A stretch of DNA of 11,702 bases from Endomicrobium sp. (GCA_031290055.1 JAITOH010000077.1:1-11702); one strand, 5' to 3'. Positions 1 to 7,892 are shown, numbered from the stretch's first letter. The notes: generated by a model from the letters alone, not told the origin. Numbers and translations: made by a program.

Positions 1-519
1 ATACTTCCTGAAGACTTGTTGATCCTCAATTTAAATGATTCTAAAAAAATATCAGAAAAAAAAAGAGAACCTCTTTTTAAGGAAATAAAAAAACAGGCAT
101 TGGATTACGCTATTGAAGCTATTGATAGCAAAGTTGTCGATAAAATAAACATTCTACAAGCAACATTTCTTGCAATGTCACGTGCAGTATTCAAATTAAA
201 GATAAAACCAGATTTATGTCTCATAGACGGAAACAACTGCGTCCCGTCTCTCTCTGCATTTAAGCAAAAATCAATTATAAGTGGTGATAAAAAAAGTGCA
301 AGCATCGCAGCAGCATCAATACTTGCGAAAGTCACTAGAGATAGAATGATGTTTAACTACGCAAAATACTATAAAATTTATTATTTTGAAAAAAACAAAG
401 GTTATGGAACAAAAAAACATATAGAAGCTTTAAAAAAGTATGGTATTTGTCCAATTCACAGAGTAACTTTTGCCCCTGTAAAGAACACTATTAACAACAC
501 GAGCAAAGAATCGCCATGA
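1..519 (+). CDS. rnhB: Ribonuclease HII, 3' part (5' end outside window)
   Basis: RNase HII cuts the RNA strand of RNA-DNA hybrids and removes single ribonucleotides misincorporated into DNA. The reading frame is open from the first base, so the gene starts upstream; the TTG at 16 is internal, not a start. Visible family blocks in order are LNDSKKIS followed by KRE (about residues 10-22 of the fragment), NILQATFLAMSRA, the LIDGN block with one catalytic Asp, SIAAASILAKVTRDR with a second catalytic Asp, and the C-terminal NKGYGTKKHIEAL...GICPIHR...FAPV. The N-terminal DE-G motif with the other acidic residues would lie to the left of the window. About 172 residues are present of a usual 200-220. 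The gene converges on the helicase gene, with a 95-bp spacer holding no clear terminator hairpin. The assignment is firm. Confidence 0.96.
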   Translation: MLPEDLLILNLNDSKKISEKKREPLFKEIKKQALDYAIEAIDSKVVDKINILQATFLAMSRAVFKLKIKPDLCLIDGNNCVPSLSAFKQKSIISGDKKSASIAAASILAKVTRDRMMFNYAKYYKIYYFEKNKGYGTKKHIEALKKYGICPIHRVTFAPVKNTINNTSKESP

Positions 520-614
520 TCTTATAACAAGTGAGAAGACTAAATATACTGCGGTTTTTTATTATAACAACCCAAGAATAACAAAGAGTTTTATATGTAG
601 ATACAGAAAAAATG

Positions 615-2912
615 CTAAATTAAAGTAAGGTTTGCCACTCTAGCAAGAAGTTTTTTCCACTGTCCGTCTTCAAATAAAACTGTAAGCTTTAAATCGTTTC
701 CTATGCCGCTTTTCTCAATAATTTTACCCCTACCAAAAATTGGGTGTGTGACCATTGCACCTATTTTAAACTTACATAAAATTTTTACAATAGAAGCACC
801 TGTAGTACTAACCAGTTCATCTTTTGTTTTATCATTAAGTGCTATATAACTATGATGATAATCATCAAATATATTATATTTTACTTCAGTAGCACTAGGA
901 AATTTTTTGTTAAAACCAGTGCCCATATTTATTGCACTAAATTTTCGATTTAAATTCATACTAAAATTTTGTTTTATATACATAATTTCGTCTTTAAATC
1001 CAGCTTCTAAAATGAACCGCGATGGAGCACTCCACTTTGTTTTACCATAAATAGTTCTTTCTAACGACCAACATAAGTACAAGCGTTTTTTTGCTCTTGT
1101 CATTCCTACATACATAAGTCTTCTTTCTTCTTCCAATTCTCTTTTATTACAAATAGTAGTTTCACGTATTATTGGGAATAGACCCTCTTCAAGTCCACAA
1201 ATAAATACATTGTTAAATTCTAAACCTTTAGCTAAATGCAGAGTCATCAAAGTAACCTTATTTTTTGATTCATCAGCAGAATCAATATCACTTATTAAAG
1301 ATACTTGTGTTAGATATCCCATAAGTGACTTATCAAGCGAAGTTTTTTCAAAATCTTTGACAGCAGAAATCAACTCTTGTATATTTTCTATTTTTATTTT
1401 AGATTCGTGTAAGTTTTCAATTTCAAGTTCTTGCACATAACCTGAATGAGCTATAACCTTTTCAACTACTTCTCTAACTGAAGCATTATTTTTCAATTCA
1501 ATGGATACTCTTATGAATTTTACAAAAGAATTTAAAGCAACTATTACTTTTTCAGTTAAACCTGCTTCTCTAGCAAAAATTATAGTTTGCCACATAGATA
1601 TGTTTTTCATAAGAGAAAATTTTTCAAGTTTTTCTAGTGAAGTTTTTCCTACGCCTCTTCTTGGGACATTTATAATTCTTTTAAAACTGACATTATCGTT
1701 TTGGTTGTGTATGAATTTTAAATAAGCCACTATATCTTTAATTTCCGCACGATCATAAAACTTTAAAGTCCCTATAAGTGTATACGGTATACATATTCTT
1801 CTAAAAGCGTCCTCAAAAACACGTGATTGCGCATTTGTTCTATAAAAAATAGCAAAATCAGAAAAATTATATTTACCACTATAGACATCTAGATAAATTA
1901 GTTTAGCTATTTTTAGTGCTTCATCATTTTCATTTCTAGTCCTTAAAACCTTCACACACCCGTCATCGCAATTTTGAGTCCATAGTCGTTTATCTACTCT
2001 TGCAGTATTATGCTTTACAACTTGATAAGCTACCGATAAAATTTTTGGGGTTGATCTGTAGTTCTGCTCCAATTTTATTGATCTCGAATTTGGATAATCT
2101 TTTTCAAAACTTAAAATATTATTTACATCAGCTCCTCGCCATGAATAAATTGATTGATCATCATCACCACAAACACATATGTTATGGTATTTAGCTGCAA
2201 GTAATTTTACGAGCACATACTGCGCATAGTTTGTATCTTGATATTCATCAACCATAATATATTTATATTTTCCCTGATAATAATCTAACAATATTGGATA
2301 CATTTGAAAAGCTAAAACAGTTTGCATTATCAAATCACCGAAATCTAAAGAACCTGCATTTTTCATTTTTTTTTGATAAAGTTCATATATCTCTGCTACA
2401 GTATTCGCAAAAAGGGTGTTTTCGGTATTAAATTTAGTTGTCATATTCACTGGTGACCTCAAATCATCCTTAGCACGACTTATTCTATCTGCTATATTTG
2501 AGACTACAAATTTGTTTTCGTCAATATTCAATTCTTTAAAACAATCTTTAAGCACACACTTTTGATCAGCAAAGTTATATATTGAAAAATCTGAAGGAAC
2601 ACCAATTTTTAAAGCTTCTGTGCGTAAAAAATATGAGCAGAATGAATGAAATGTTGAAATCCATACATTTGAGCCAGTTTTAGGAACCAAATCAATCACC
2701 CTTTTTTTCATTTCTATAGCTGCTTTGTTAGTAAAAGTAACAGCTAAAATAGAACAAGGTGAAATACCTAAAGAAAGCAAATATGCAATTTTATGTGTAA
2801 TAACTCTAGTCTTGCCAGTTCCAGCACCTGCAAAAATTATTAAAGGCTTTTCAATACAAAGCACCGCTTCCGCTTGAGAAAAATTCAAATTTTCGACTAT
2901 AGATTTTTTCAT
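615..2912 (-). CDS. pcrA: ATP-dependent DNA helicase, UvrD/PcrA (SF1A)
   Basis: This is a 3'-5' superfamily 1A helicase for nucleotide-excision and mismatch repair and for clearing proteins from DNA. The 765-residue protein is complete with all motifs: Q-motif region NLNFSQAEAV (9-17), Walker A GAGTGKT (29-35), Ia AVTFTNKAA (57-65), STFHSFC (86-92), Walker B VDEYQDTN (221-228), III CGDDDQSIYSWRGAD (248-262), IV QNYRS (283-287), FYDRAEIKD (385-393), V TLHLAKGLEF (557-566), and VI EERRLMYVGMTRAKKRL (595-611). Residues 714-765 (FKIGAMVTHPIFGRGKI onward) match the C-terminal Tudor-like domain of PcrA, known to contact RNA polymerase; this favours PcrA over Rep. The ATG at 2912 is supported by the short lead-in before the Q-motif. 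The Shine-Dalgarno sequence is weak (AAGTG just upstream). A TATAAT lies only about 10 bp before the ATG and lacks a good -35 box. The gene is divergent from the nitroreductase gene. Confidence 0.96.
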   Translation of the reverse strand: MKKSIVENLNFSQAEAVLCIEKPLIIFAGAGTGKTRVITHKIAYLLSLGISPCSILAVTFTNKAAIEMKKRVIDLVPKTGSNVWISTFHSFCSYFLRTEALKIGVPSDFSIYNFADQKCVLKDCFKELNIDENKFVVSNIADRISRAKDDLRSPVNMTTKFNTENTLFANTVAEIYELYQKKMKNAGSLDFGDLIMQTVLAFQMYPILLDYYQGKYKYIMVDEYQDTNYAQYVLVKLLAAKYHNICVCGDDDQSIYSWRGADVNNILSFEKDYPNSRSIKLEQNYRSTPKILSVAYQVVKHNTARVDKRLWTQNCDDGCVKVLRTRNENDEALKIAKLIYLDVYSGKYNFSDFAIFYRTNAQSRVFEDAFRRICIPYTLIGTLKFYDRAEIKDIVAYLKFIHNQNDNVSFKRIINVPRRGVGKTSLEKLEKFSLMKNISMWQTIIFAREAGLTEKVIVALNSFVKFIRVSIELKNNASVREVVEKVIAHSGYVQELEIENLHESKIKIENIQELISAVKDFEKTSLDKSLMGYLTQVSLISDIDSADESKNKVTLMTLHLAKGLEFNNVFICGLEEGLFPIIRETTICNKRELEEERRLMYVGMTRAKKRLYLCWSLERTIYGKTKWSAPSRFILEAGFKDEIMYIKQNFSMNLNRKFSAINMGTGFNKKFPSATEVKYNIFDDYHHSYIALNDKTKDELVSTTGASIVKILCKFKIGAMVTHPIFGRGKIIEKSGIGNDLKLTVLFEDGQWKKLLARVANLTLI

Positions 2913-3129
2913 TTCACTTATTATACAACATCTAATATTTAACGTTGTTATTAAATTGCTTTAAATTACAACTCTTTGACATTAATTCAAATGTTTAAAT
3001 TTAACTTTAAGTTTACTATAATCTAGATTGGTTATTAATCAAAAACTAGTAGCATTTATAATAAGTAACATAATTAAGCGGTTTTTCATACACACAAATT
3101 GTTAAAAAAATTATGGTAAGGAGAATAAA
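2913..3129. promoter_or_regulatory. Divergent intergenic region with candidate promoters
   Basis: This 217-bp spacer must hold the promoters for the helicase gene (leftward) and for the nitroreductase-argS pair (rightward). On the plus strand there are perfect -10-like TATAAT hexamers at 3017-3022 and 3057-3062. The first has only a weak -35 candidate (TTTAAA, 2994-2999, 17-bp spacer). A consensus TTGACA at 2976-2981 is 35 bp from it, too far to pair. On the minus strand TATAAT occurs just before the helicase ATG. TATAAT arises often by chance in such AT-rich DNA, so the exact boxes are tentative. Confidence 0.3.
3118..3123 (+). promoter_or_regulatory. Strong ribosome binding site of the nitroreductase gene
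   Basis: A perfect AAGGAG lies 6 bp before the ATG at 3130. It is one of the few strong Shine-Dalgarno sequences in the window and fixes the start. Confidence 0.8.
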
Positions 3130-3630
3130 ATGGATATTTTATTTGAAAGAAAAAGCGTTCGTAAATTTACAAATAACGATATTAAAAATGACGATTTAGA
3201 GTACATTTTGCACGCTGCAATGTGTGCGCCAAGTGCAAAAAATACAAGATGCTATTCTTTTATTGTAATAAAAAACAAGGAAACTCATAAAAAAATTGCT
3301 GAAGTACATCCAGCTGCACAGATGATCCTTCAAGCACCACTTGCAATTTTAGTTGTAGGCAATCAAAATATTGCCTTTGAAGGATATTTACCACAAGATT
3401 GTGCAGCAGTAACTCAAAATATACTTCTTGCTGCCACTGCGAAATGTTACGGATCAGTCTGGTGTGGAGTGTACTCAAACAAAAAAAAATCAGAGGCTAT
3501 TGAAAGACTTTTTAAACTTCCTCCAAATATAAAAGCATTTTCTCTTGTCGTTATAGGAAATTCCATGGATAAAAACATGCAAAAAAATAGGTGGCAACCT
3601 GAAAAAATTAAATATGAAATATGGGGATGA
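3130..3630 (+). CDS. Nitroreductase-family FMN oxidoreductase
   Basis: This is a predicted cytosolic flavoprotein that uses FMN and probably NAD(P)H to reduce nitro groups, quinones or similar acceptors; the physiological substrate cannot be read from sequence. The 166-residue protein is short, as is usual for the compact nitroreductase subgroup common in anaerobes. Visible features are the N-terminal FMN-phosphate motif ERKSVRKF (6-13), the APSAKNTR block (33-40) that contacts the flavin, QDCAAVTQNILLAATAKCYGSVWCGV (89-114), covering the dimer helix and isoalloxazine site, and the C-terminal VVIGN (140-144) followed by RWQPEKIKYEIW, matching the family's usual end. The start is set by the AAGGAG 6 bp upstream. 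Its stop codon overlaps the argS start in ATGA, so the two are probably cotranscribed and translationally coupled. The pairing with argS suggests no shared function. Family membership is firm; specificity is open. Confidence 0.9.
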   Translation: MDILFERKSVRKFTNNDIKNDDLEYILHAAMCAPSAKNTRCYSFIVIKNKETHKKIAEVHPAAQMILQAPLAILVVGNQNIAFEGYLPQDCAAVTQNILLAATAKCYGSVWCGVYSNKKKSEAIERLFKLPPNIKAFSLVVIGNSMDKNMQKNRWQPEKIKYEIWG

Positions 3631-5291
3631 ATGTGATAAAACAACATATATTGTGCAGTTTAAACAATATAGTTGCAAAATATTTACAAACTGTAAGTGT
3701 GGCCAGCAATTCGAATTTCATCGTACAAACTCCTCCAAAAAATATTGATGCTGATTTCGCATTAAATGTAGCCATGCTCATATCAAAAAAAACTAAAAAG
3801 CCCCCAAGAATAGTTGCACAAGAACTTGCGAATATAATTATTAAAGAAATTCCTGAACTTGTAGAAAAAGTTGAAACATCAAGTGCAGGATTTATTAACT
3901 TGTGCATAAATAATGAAGTCTTGTATAAAGAACTTAAATCTATTCTTGAGGAGAAAGACAAATACGGGAGTTTATCTAAAAATAACAAAAAAAGAATTAT
4001 AATTGAATTTGTGTCAGCAAATCCTACAGGACCGTTGCATGTAGGTCATGGACGAGGTGCTGCGATAGGAGACTCACTAGCAAGAATACTAAAATATTTA
4101 GGATACAGCGTAACAAAAGAATACTATTTAAATGATGTTGGGAATCAAATGTTTTTGTTAGCAAAATCTACTGAAATCCGTTATAGACAGCTTAAAGGTG
4201 AAAAGATTGATCTCCCTGCAGACCACTATCAGGGTAGTTATATAATTGATATTGCTAAACGTCTACTTTCTGAAGGAAGAAGTATAAATCAAATAGATTT
4301 TAAACATGAATCCGTAAGTGAAATTTTAAAAGCAATAAAATATGACTTAGAAAAATTTAATATAGAGTTTGATAATTGGTTTTTCGAAAGTACTCTAACT
4401 AATACTATAGATAAAAACGGTAAAACGGAAATTGCCAAAATAAGCGAGTTTTTTCTCAAAAAAGGATTTGCTTACATAAAAGATGATATTTTATGGCTTG
4501 CTTCAACAAAATTTGGTGACGACAAAGACCGTGCTCTGAGAAGAAGTGATGGGAGATACACTTATTTCGCTTCAGATATAGCTTACCATATGAATAAGTT
4601 TAAAAGAGGTTTTACTAAGCTTATAAATCTTTGGGGGGCAGATCATCATGGTTACGTAGCAAGAATAAAAGCATGTGTGCAAATGCTTGGTTTTAAAAAA
4701 GAAACACTGCATATAATTCTTTATCAACTTGTTTCACTTTTAAGAAACGATAGTTCGGTGTCTATGTCAACACGCACAGGGGAATTTATAACTCTAAGAA
4801 AAGTTATAGACGAAGTTGGTAAAGATGTATGTAGATTTTTCTTTTTGTTGCGATCTCCAGATTCGCAACTTAAATTTGATCTAGAACTCGCGAAAAAACA
4901 ATCAAATGAAAATCCTATTTTTTACGTCCAGTATGTAAATGCAAGGTGTAACTCCATCTTAAAAAAAAGTACGGATAGAAATGATATTATGATAGACACT
5001 AAAAACATAGATTTTAGTTTGCTGAACACTAAAGAAGAAAGGAATTTAATAAAACAACTTATAGCGTTCTGTGATACGCTTGTTATATCTGAAAAAACTA
5101 TGAGTCCACATCATCTTACAACATATTTGATAAAACTTGCTGATGTCTATCATAAATTTTATGAAAAATGTCGTGTCTTAGCTAATGATTCGAATCTTGC
5201 TTCAGCAAGATTAAAACTTATTGAAAGTGTTATGATAATAATAAAAAACTGTTTGGGGCTTTTAGGAATTTCTACTATAGATACAATGTAA
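3627..5291 (+). CDS. argS: Arginyl-tRNA synthetase (class I)
   Basis: ArgS charges tRNA-Arg with arginine using ATP in the cytosol. The 554-residue protein is of normal length. It has the N-terminal Add-1 domain for the tRNA D-loop (about 1-110, with the TPPKNIDADFALNVA block), the HIGH motif as HVGH in SANPTGPLHVGHGRGAA (130-145), EYYLNDVGNQ (165-174), FGDDKDRALRRSDG (296-309), the WGADHHGY block (336-343), the KMSKS-equivalent SMSTR (379-383), and the C-terminal anticodon-binding helical domain from about 425 (SNENPIFYVQYVNAR). The first KMSKS lysine is serine here. I chose the ATG at 3627 because it overlaps the nitroreductase TGA as ATGA. An in-frame ATG at 3621 or GTG at 3633 (with GGGGA about 6 bp upstream) are alternatives that change only a few residues. 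The product call is certain. Confidence 0.97.
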   Translation: MNVIKQHILCSLNNIVAKYLQTVSVASNSNFIVQTPPKNIDADFALNVAMLISKKTKKPPRIVAQELANIIIKEIPELVEKVETSSAGFINLCINNEVLYKELKSILEEKDKYGSLSKNNKKRIIIEFVSANPTGPLHVGHGRGAAIGDSLARILKYLGYSVTKEYYLNDVGNQMFLLAKSTEIRYRQLKGEKIDLPADHYQGSYIIDIAKRLLSEGRSINQIDFKHESVSEILKAIKYDLEKFNIEFDNWFFESTLTNTIDKNGKTEIAKISEFFLKKGFAYIKDDILWLASTKFGDDKDRALRRSDGRYTYFASDIAYHMNKFKRGFTKLINLWGADHHGYVARIKACVQMLGFKKETLHIILYQLVSLLRNDSSVSMSTRTGEFITLRKVIDEVGKDVCRFFFLLRSPDSQLKFDLELAKKQSNENPIFYVQYVNARCNSILKKSTDRNDIMIDTKNIDFSLLNTKEERNLIKQLIAFCDTLVISEKTMSPHHLTTYLIKLADVYHKFYEKCRVLANDSNLASARLKLIESVMIIIKNCLGLLGISTIDTM

Positions 5292-5315
5292 AAAGCAAAT
5301 TAAAGCACCTATATA

Positions 5316-5331
5316 TTAATTTATAAATTAA
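5316..5331. repeat. Perfect 16-bp AT-only palindrome after argS
   Basis: TTAATTTATAAATTAA is its own reverse complement and sits 25 bp past the argS stop, with a run of six T at 5341-5346. It could help end argS transcription, but an all-AT stem is weak and the T run does not directly follow it. Chance is a real alternative in DNA of this composition. Confidence 0.3.
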
Positions 5332-5702
5332 AGTTAAGAGTTTTTTAGTACAAAAAAATTAATCTAAGTTTAAGTTATTAACTTTTGGGTTACCTTGTGA
5401 CATTTTTTAAATTAAAATAAAATATAAAACATGAGAATCCTTATCTATGTTGTGTCTACAAGTTTTAGAATGTTTTTAGGTAATAAAATGATCAGCAATT
5501 TCTTAATTCTTTTATTTTAAAAACACATAAGCTATCCCACCACCACACCCAACTGATAACTCATCGAGTAGATAAAATTTTAATGTTACGTTTTAGGTCA
5601 TGTAATAAGGTTAAATTACTATGATAGCAGATAACGTTTGCTGTAAAGTTTTTCATCTATAAATATTAATATAACTCATTTTTTTCTATATGCAAAAATT
5701 AA

Positions 5703-5843
5703 GAAATTTGGACAAAACTTAGTGGGAATTATATAAATAAAGTTAAACCATTAATTTCAAAGAGAGGTTTTATCGTTTTATTATCTTTTGTTTCATTACC
5801 GCTTATTTTTTTTGTACTTGTTATGGTAAAAATATTAGTGTAA
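5703..5843 (+). pseudogene. Possible membrane-protein gene remnant, TadE/TadG-like N-terminus
   Basis: This frame is open for 46 codons between stops and has no ATG, GTG or TTG that could start it ahead of its hydrophobic part. It encodes a basic stretch (NKVKPLISKRGF) followed at once by about 22 hydrophobic residues with a central proline (VSLPLIFFVLVMV). A charged turn, then Gly, then a helix with Leu-Pro is the usual look of the N-terminal anchor of TadE/TadG-like pilus-assembly proteins. This resemblance is inferred from pattern alone. No downstream continuation survives in any frame. It may equally be chance, because AT-rich DNA readily encodes Phe, Leu, Ile and Val. Confidence 0.2.
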
Positions 5844-6020
5844 TGCATGGATTTTAGGGTATAAGAAGGATTATAAGCAAATAATATTCGATGTGTTATT
5901 TAGAGTTATATTTTGTAAAATTAAAAAAATCAATAGTGTCCTTGTTATACTTAAAAGAACTAACAGTTATGAGAATTTTTAGTATGTAGTCAAATTAAAA
6001 CAATATTGAGTTAATTTTGT

Positions 6021-6758
6021 ATGAAAAATTATATTAGAAAATTTGTTACAATTTTAGAAAAATCTAGAAACGCAATAGCCTTTACTGGTGCTGGTATATC
6101 TGCTGAAAGTGGTATTGTCACTTTCAGAGGTGAAAATGGTATTTGGAGTAAATACGAAGAAAAACTCTTTGAAATAAATTATTTCGCCAAAAACACTGAA
6201 AAAGCTTGGAGTATGCTTTGTAGCGGATTTTATGAAACTATGCTTAAAGCTAAACCAAATATAGCCCATACAGCTCTCGCACATTTCGAACAAAGAGGAT
6301 TTATTAAAGCCGTAATAACACAAAACATAGATAACCTTCACAAAAGAGCCGGAAGTAAAACAGTATACGAACTACATGGCAATGCTGCTGGCTTGAAATG
6401 TATTAATGATGACAGTAAATATATGATCAAAGATTTTGATTTAACACGTCCACCAAGATGCAAAAAATGTAATAGTATATTAAAACCTGATTTTGTCTTT
6501 TTCGGAGAAATGTTGCCTGATTATGATATGTGTATGTCCTTAGAAGCCACTCTAAAGTGTGATGTTATGATAGTTATAGGCTCTACAGGAACTGTATACC
6601 CTGCAGCAGCATTACCTTTTCGAGCTAAAGAGAACAATGCCATCATAATTGAAATAAACCCTAGACCATCTGTTTTTACAGACAAAATTACAGATATATT
6701 TATTCCTATGACATCAAGTAAAGCAATGAAAAAATTAGAAAATCTTTTGATCAAGTAA
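6021..6758 (+). CDS. cobB: SIR2-family NAD-dependent protein deacylase
   Basis: Sirtuins remove acyl groups from lysines of proteins such as acetyl-CoA synthetase, consuming NAD+ and releasing nicotinamide and O-acyl-ADP-ribose. The 245-residue protein is complete. It shows the NAD-binding GAGIS (23-27) and ESGI..FRG (29-37), TQNIDNLH (100-107), the catalytic His119 in ELHGN, IGSTGTVYPAA (186-196) and EINPRPS (211-217). The zinc module is unusual: the first pair is Cys127-x2-Asp130 instead of CxxC, while the second pair Cys147/Cys150 (PPRCKKCNSILKPD) is intact. Catalytic residues are kept, so the protein may well be active. The ATG at 6021 has only a weak Shine-Dalgarno sequence. The gene stands alone between two gene-poor gaps, so its substrate cannot be inferred from neighbours. 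The symbol follows the bacterial CobB name; orthology was not tested. Confidence 0.93.
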   Translation: MKNYIRKFVTILEKSRNAIAFTGAGISAESGIVTFRGENGIWSKYEEKLFEINYFAKNTEKAWSMLCSGFYETMLKAKPNIAHTALAHFEQRGFIKAVITQNIDNLHKRAGSKTVYELHGNAAGLKCINDDSKYMIKDFDLTRPPRCKKCNSILKPDFVFFGEMLPDYDMCMSLEATLKCDVMIVIGSTGTVYPAAALPFRAKENNAIIIEINPRPSVFTDKITDIFIPMTSSKAMKKLENLLIK

Positions 6759-7061
6759 ATACTTTTTATTATTTATTAGCTAAAAAGTAAGTTCAAGCAT
6801 GAAAACATATAACTTTCAATCAAATAAATTAGCGGCCGTACTCACGTTAAAATCATTGAGATAGATACAAAAAAATTATTACGCTCTAAACTAAATCAAA
6901 GTATTTTTATTTTTACGAAGCATTACATAATTGTCAGCTGTGTCGAATTAATAATTATTATTGTAAAGACAACTACTCTGTAAAAAACTTTTGTCAATCT
7001 ACATCATTATCTTTTTATTAAGCTGATTAAGATTATCCATCGGAACTCAAATTTTACTTTA
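6759..7061. other. Gene-poor convergent spacer, 303 bp
   Basis: This gap lies between the converging SIR2 and murI genes. I see no intact gene. A 21-codon ATG frame (from 6799) and a start-less 51-codon frame (6828-6983) are present on the plus strand, but neither resembles a known protein. The only structural signal is the inverted repeat at 6760-6789. Both flanking genes must end transcription here. Confidence 0.5.
6760..6789. terminator. Weak inverted repeat between convergent genes
   Basis: TACTTTTTA (6760-6768) and TAAAAAGTA (6781-6789) form a perfect 9-bp stem around a 12-nt loop, starting 2 bp past the SIR2 stop codon. The position suits a terminator. The stem has a single G-C pair and no T tract directly behind it, so it would be a poor intrinsic terminator by the standard model. 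Confidence 0.25.
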
Positions 7062-7892
7062 TTAATTAATCATTTTTACTTTTTTTACATTCAATATTTC
7101 ACCAGAAAAAAATCTACTACCTATTATTTGAAATTTTTTAGGATTATCGCTTACATAAAATTTCAAGAATTTCTTACTTTTTATGTTTGCAAATAAATGA
7201 GATTTCATTAAAGTGTCTTTAACTTCACGTGCAGTAGCTTTCGCAGAATCTATAAGAGCAATATTATTGCCTATATTTTTCTCCAAAGCCTTTTTTAAAA
7301 GTGGATAATGTGTGCATCCTAAAATTAAAGTATCAATTTGACGATTTAAAATAGGTTTCAAATATTTCTTCACTATACTGTCTATAATTTCACCACTATT
7401 CCAACCTTCTTCAATAAGTGGAACAAGTAAGGGACATACTTGCTGATATACTTTGGCACACTTAAAAATTTTATTTATTTTACGCGGATAAGACTTACTA
7501 CTTATAGTACCCTCGGTTCCTATAACTCCTATTTTTTTATTTTTTGACGCATATACTGCAGCTTTTGATCCAGGTTCTATTACATCTATAACTGGTACAG
7601 GAGAAGTCCTACGCAAAATGGACAATGCAAAAGCAGAAGCAGTGTTGCAGGCTATAACAACTAACTTAACTTTGTGTTTTATCAAAAAATCAATAATTTC
7701 CTTTGAATACTTAACTACCATATTTCTAGATTTTGAGCCATAAGGAATGTGAGCAGTATCACCAAAGTAAATAAGACTTTCCATTGGCAAAGCTTTTTTG
7801 ATAGCAGCCATTACTGTAAGTCCACCGAAACCTGAATCAAAAATTCCTATAGGTCTATTATCTTTATTCTTATTTCCAATTTTTTCTTGCAT
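7062..7892 (-). CDS. murI: Glutamate racemase
   Basis: MurI makes D-glutamate from L-glutamate in the cytosol, supplying the second residue of the peptidoglycan stem peptide. The 276-residue protein is of usual length. It has IGIFDSGFGGLTV (15-27), YFGDTAHIPYGSKS (42-55), the first catalytic cysteine Cys82 in VIACNTASA, and the second, Cys193, in LGCTHYPLL. Both catalytic cysteines and their Asn/Thr neighbours are present, so the enzyme should be active without a cofactor. The ATG at 7892 lies inside the end of the amidase gene (23-bp overlap); it is the only ATG before the FDSGFGG block. An AGGGAG precedes it at 12 bp, longer than ideal. It is the last gene of the minus-strand cell-wall cluster. 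The call is firm. Confidence 0.97.
   Translation of the reverse strand: MQEKIGNKNKDNRPIGIFDSGFGGLTVMAAIKKALPMESLIYFGDTAHIPYGSKSRNMVVKYSKEIIDFLIKHKVKLVVIACNTASAFALSILRRTSPVPVIDVIEPGSKAAVYASKNKKIGVIGTEGTISSKSYPRKINKIFKCAKVYQQVCPLLVPLIEEGWNSGEIIDSIVKKYLKPILNRQIDTLILGCTHYPLLKKALEKNIGNNIALIDSAKATAREVKDTLMKSHLFANIKSKKFLKFYVSDNPKKFQIIGSRFFSGEILNVKKVKMIN

Larger units (their letters stand above)
5292..6020. other. Gene-poor intergenic stretch, 729 bp
   Basis: No intact gene is visible on either strand. The stretch is very AT-rich and full of stops. It holds a 29-codon ATG frame at 5431-5520 (+) without a Shine-Dalgarno sequence, a start-less 46-codon frame at 5703-5843 (+) encoding a hydrophobic helix, a start-less 26-codon frame at 5512-5592 (-) ending in CGGGIAYVFLK, a perfect 16-bp AT-only palindrome at 5316-5331, and a C-rich patch at 5536-5550. 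No tRNA-like T-arm is seen. The promoter of the SIR2 gene should lie in the last 100 bp (TATACT occurs near 5946) but no good -35 box accompanies it. The simplest reading is a decayed gene region in a shrinking genome. Confidence 0.6.

Noticed and set aside
522..570. Direct repeat TTATAACAA (522-530 and 562-570) after rnhB
   Set aside because: Two 9-bp AT-rich copies are expected by chance; there are no further copies and no repeat-spacer pattern.
2976..3022. Consensus TTGACA and TATAAT as one promoter
   Set aside because: The spacer is 35 bp, about double what a sigma-70 type promoter allows.
3260..3988. Several minus-strand open frames opposite the nitroreductase and argS genes
   Set aside because: They lie antisense to clearly conserved coding sequence, have no recognisable motifs and no ribosome binding sites.
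5431..5520. 29-codon plus-strand ORF starting MRILIYVVSTSF
   Set aside because: There is no Shine-Dalgarno sequence and no recognisable family, and such short frames occur by chance in DNA of this composition.
6828..6983. 51-codon start-less plus-strand frame between the SIR2 gene and murI
   Set aside because: It has no start codon at its beginning, no motif and an Ile-rich low-complexity end. It is not supportable as a gene or a named remnant.
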